Positions 5,149 to 5,151 of a DNA stretch of 5,151 nucleotides are shown one piece after another. The stretch is from an uncultured Mycoplasmatota bacterium. Lineage in GTDB: Bacteria; Bacillota_I; Bacilli_A; RF39; UBA660. Below the pieces are notes generated by a model. That model saw nothing but the letters and a program-made list of their open reading frames with translations. It made no database searches and was not told where the DNA came from. Within the stretch, counting starts at the first letter, position 1. Each line of letters begins with the position of its first letter. The translations under genes were made by a program, and so were the position numbers. The stretch spans positions 1 to 5,151 of the forward strand of contig CANDHX010000099.1 in the NCBI GenBank assembly GCA_947384645.1, given 5' to 3'.

Positions 5149-5151
5149 AAA

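Overview
The window looks like a low-GC (roughly one third GC by eye) chromosomal segment of an anaerobic Bacillota. The grounds are strong AGGAGG-type ribosome binding sites, extended -10 promoters, a rubrerythrin gene and a short DnaE3-like DNA polymerase III alpha subunit resembling the second polymerase of PolC-containing Gram-positives. A Tissierellia/Peptoniphilaceae-type organism would fit, but that is a guess. It is ordinary housekeeping and small-gene territory: I see no CRISPR array, phage, transposon, tRNA or rRNA.

Layout: bases 1-48 are not biological but Illumina P7/read-2 adapter, so the contig end is contaminated. Bases 49-204 (minus) encode the first 52 residues of Ffh, the SRP GTPase, cut off by the adapter. 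A 135-bp divergent intergenic region holds the ffh and rubrerythrin promoters. Rubrerythrin (340-879, plus, GTG start) has its own promoter, a leader hairpin and a clean intrinsic terminator. A 158-residue unrecognised helical protein follows (962-1438, plus) with its own promoter. The convergent gap 1439-1722 has an imperfect hairpin that could terminate in both directions, and what may be a frameshifted remnant of a small gene just downstream of dnaE. dnaE occupies 1723-4590 (minus). Divergent from it is a 144-residue unrecognised basic-ended protein (4703-5137, plus). The last bases carry a perfect TTGACA, perhaps the -35 of the next gene.

The genes do not form one operon. Each intact gene appears to be transcribed from its own promoter, and dnaE and the 4703 gene fire back-to-back from a compact 112-bp region whose two -10 elements are near-identical mirror copies. 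The most interesting part is DnaE itself. It keeps the three catalytic aspartates and most core motifs, yet it lacks the PHP metal-binding histidines, lacks two residues of the almost invariant GPGRGS motif, and shows no obvious internal beta-clamp-binding motif. This suggests a specialised or secondary polymerase rather than the main processive replicase. I found no convincing new multi-gene system.
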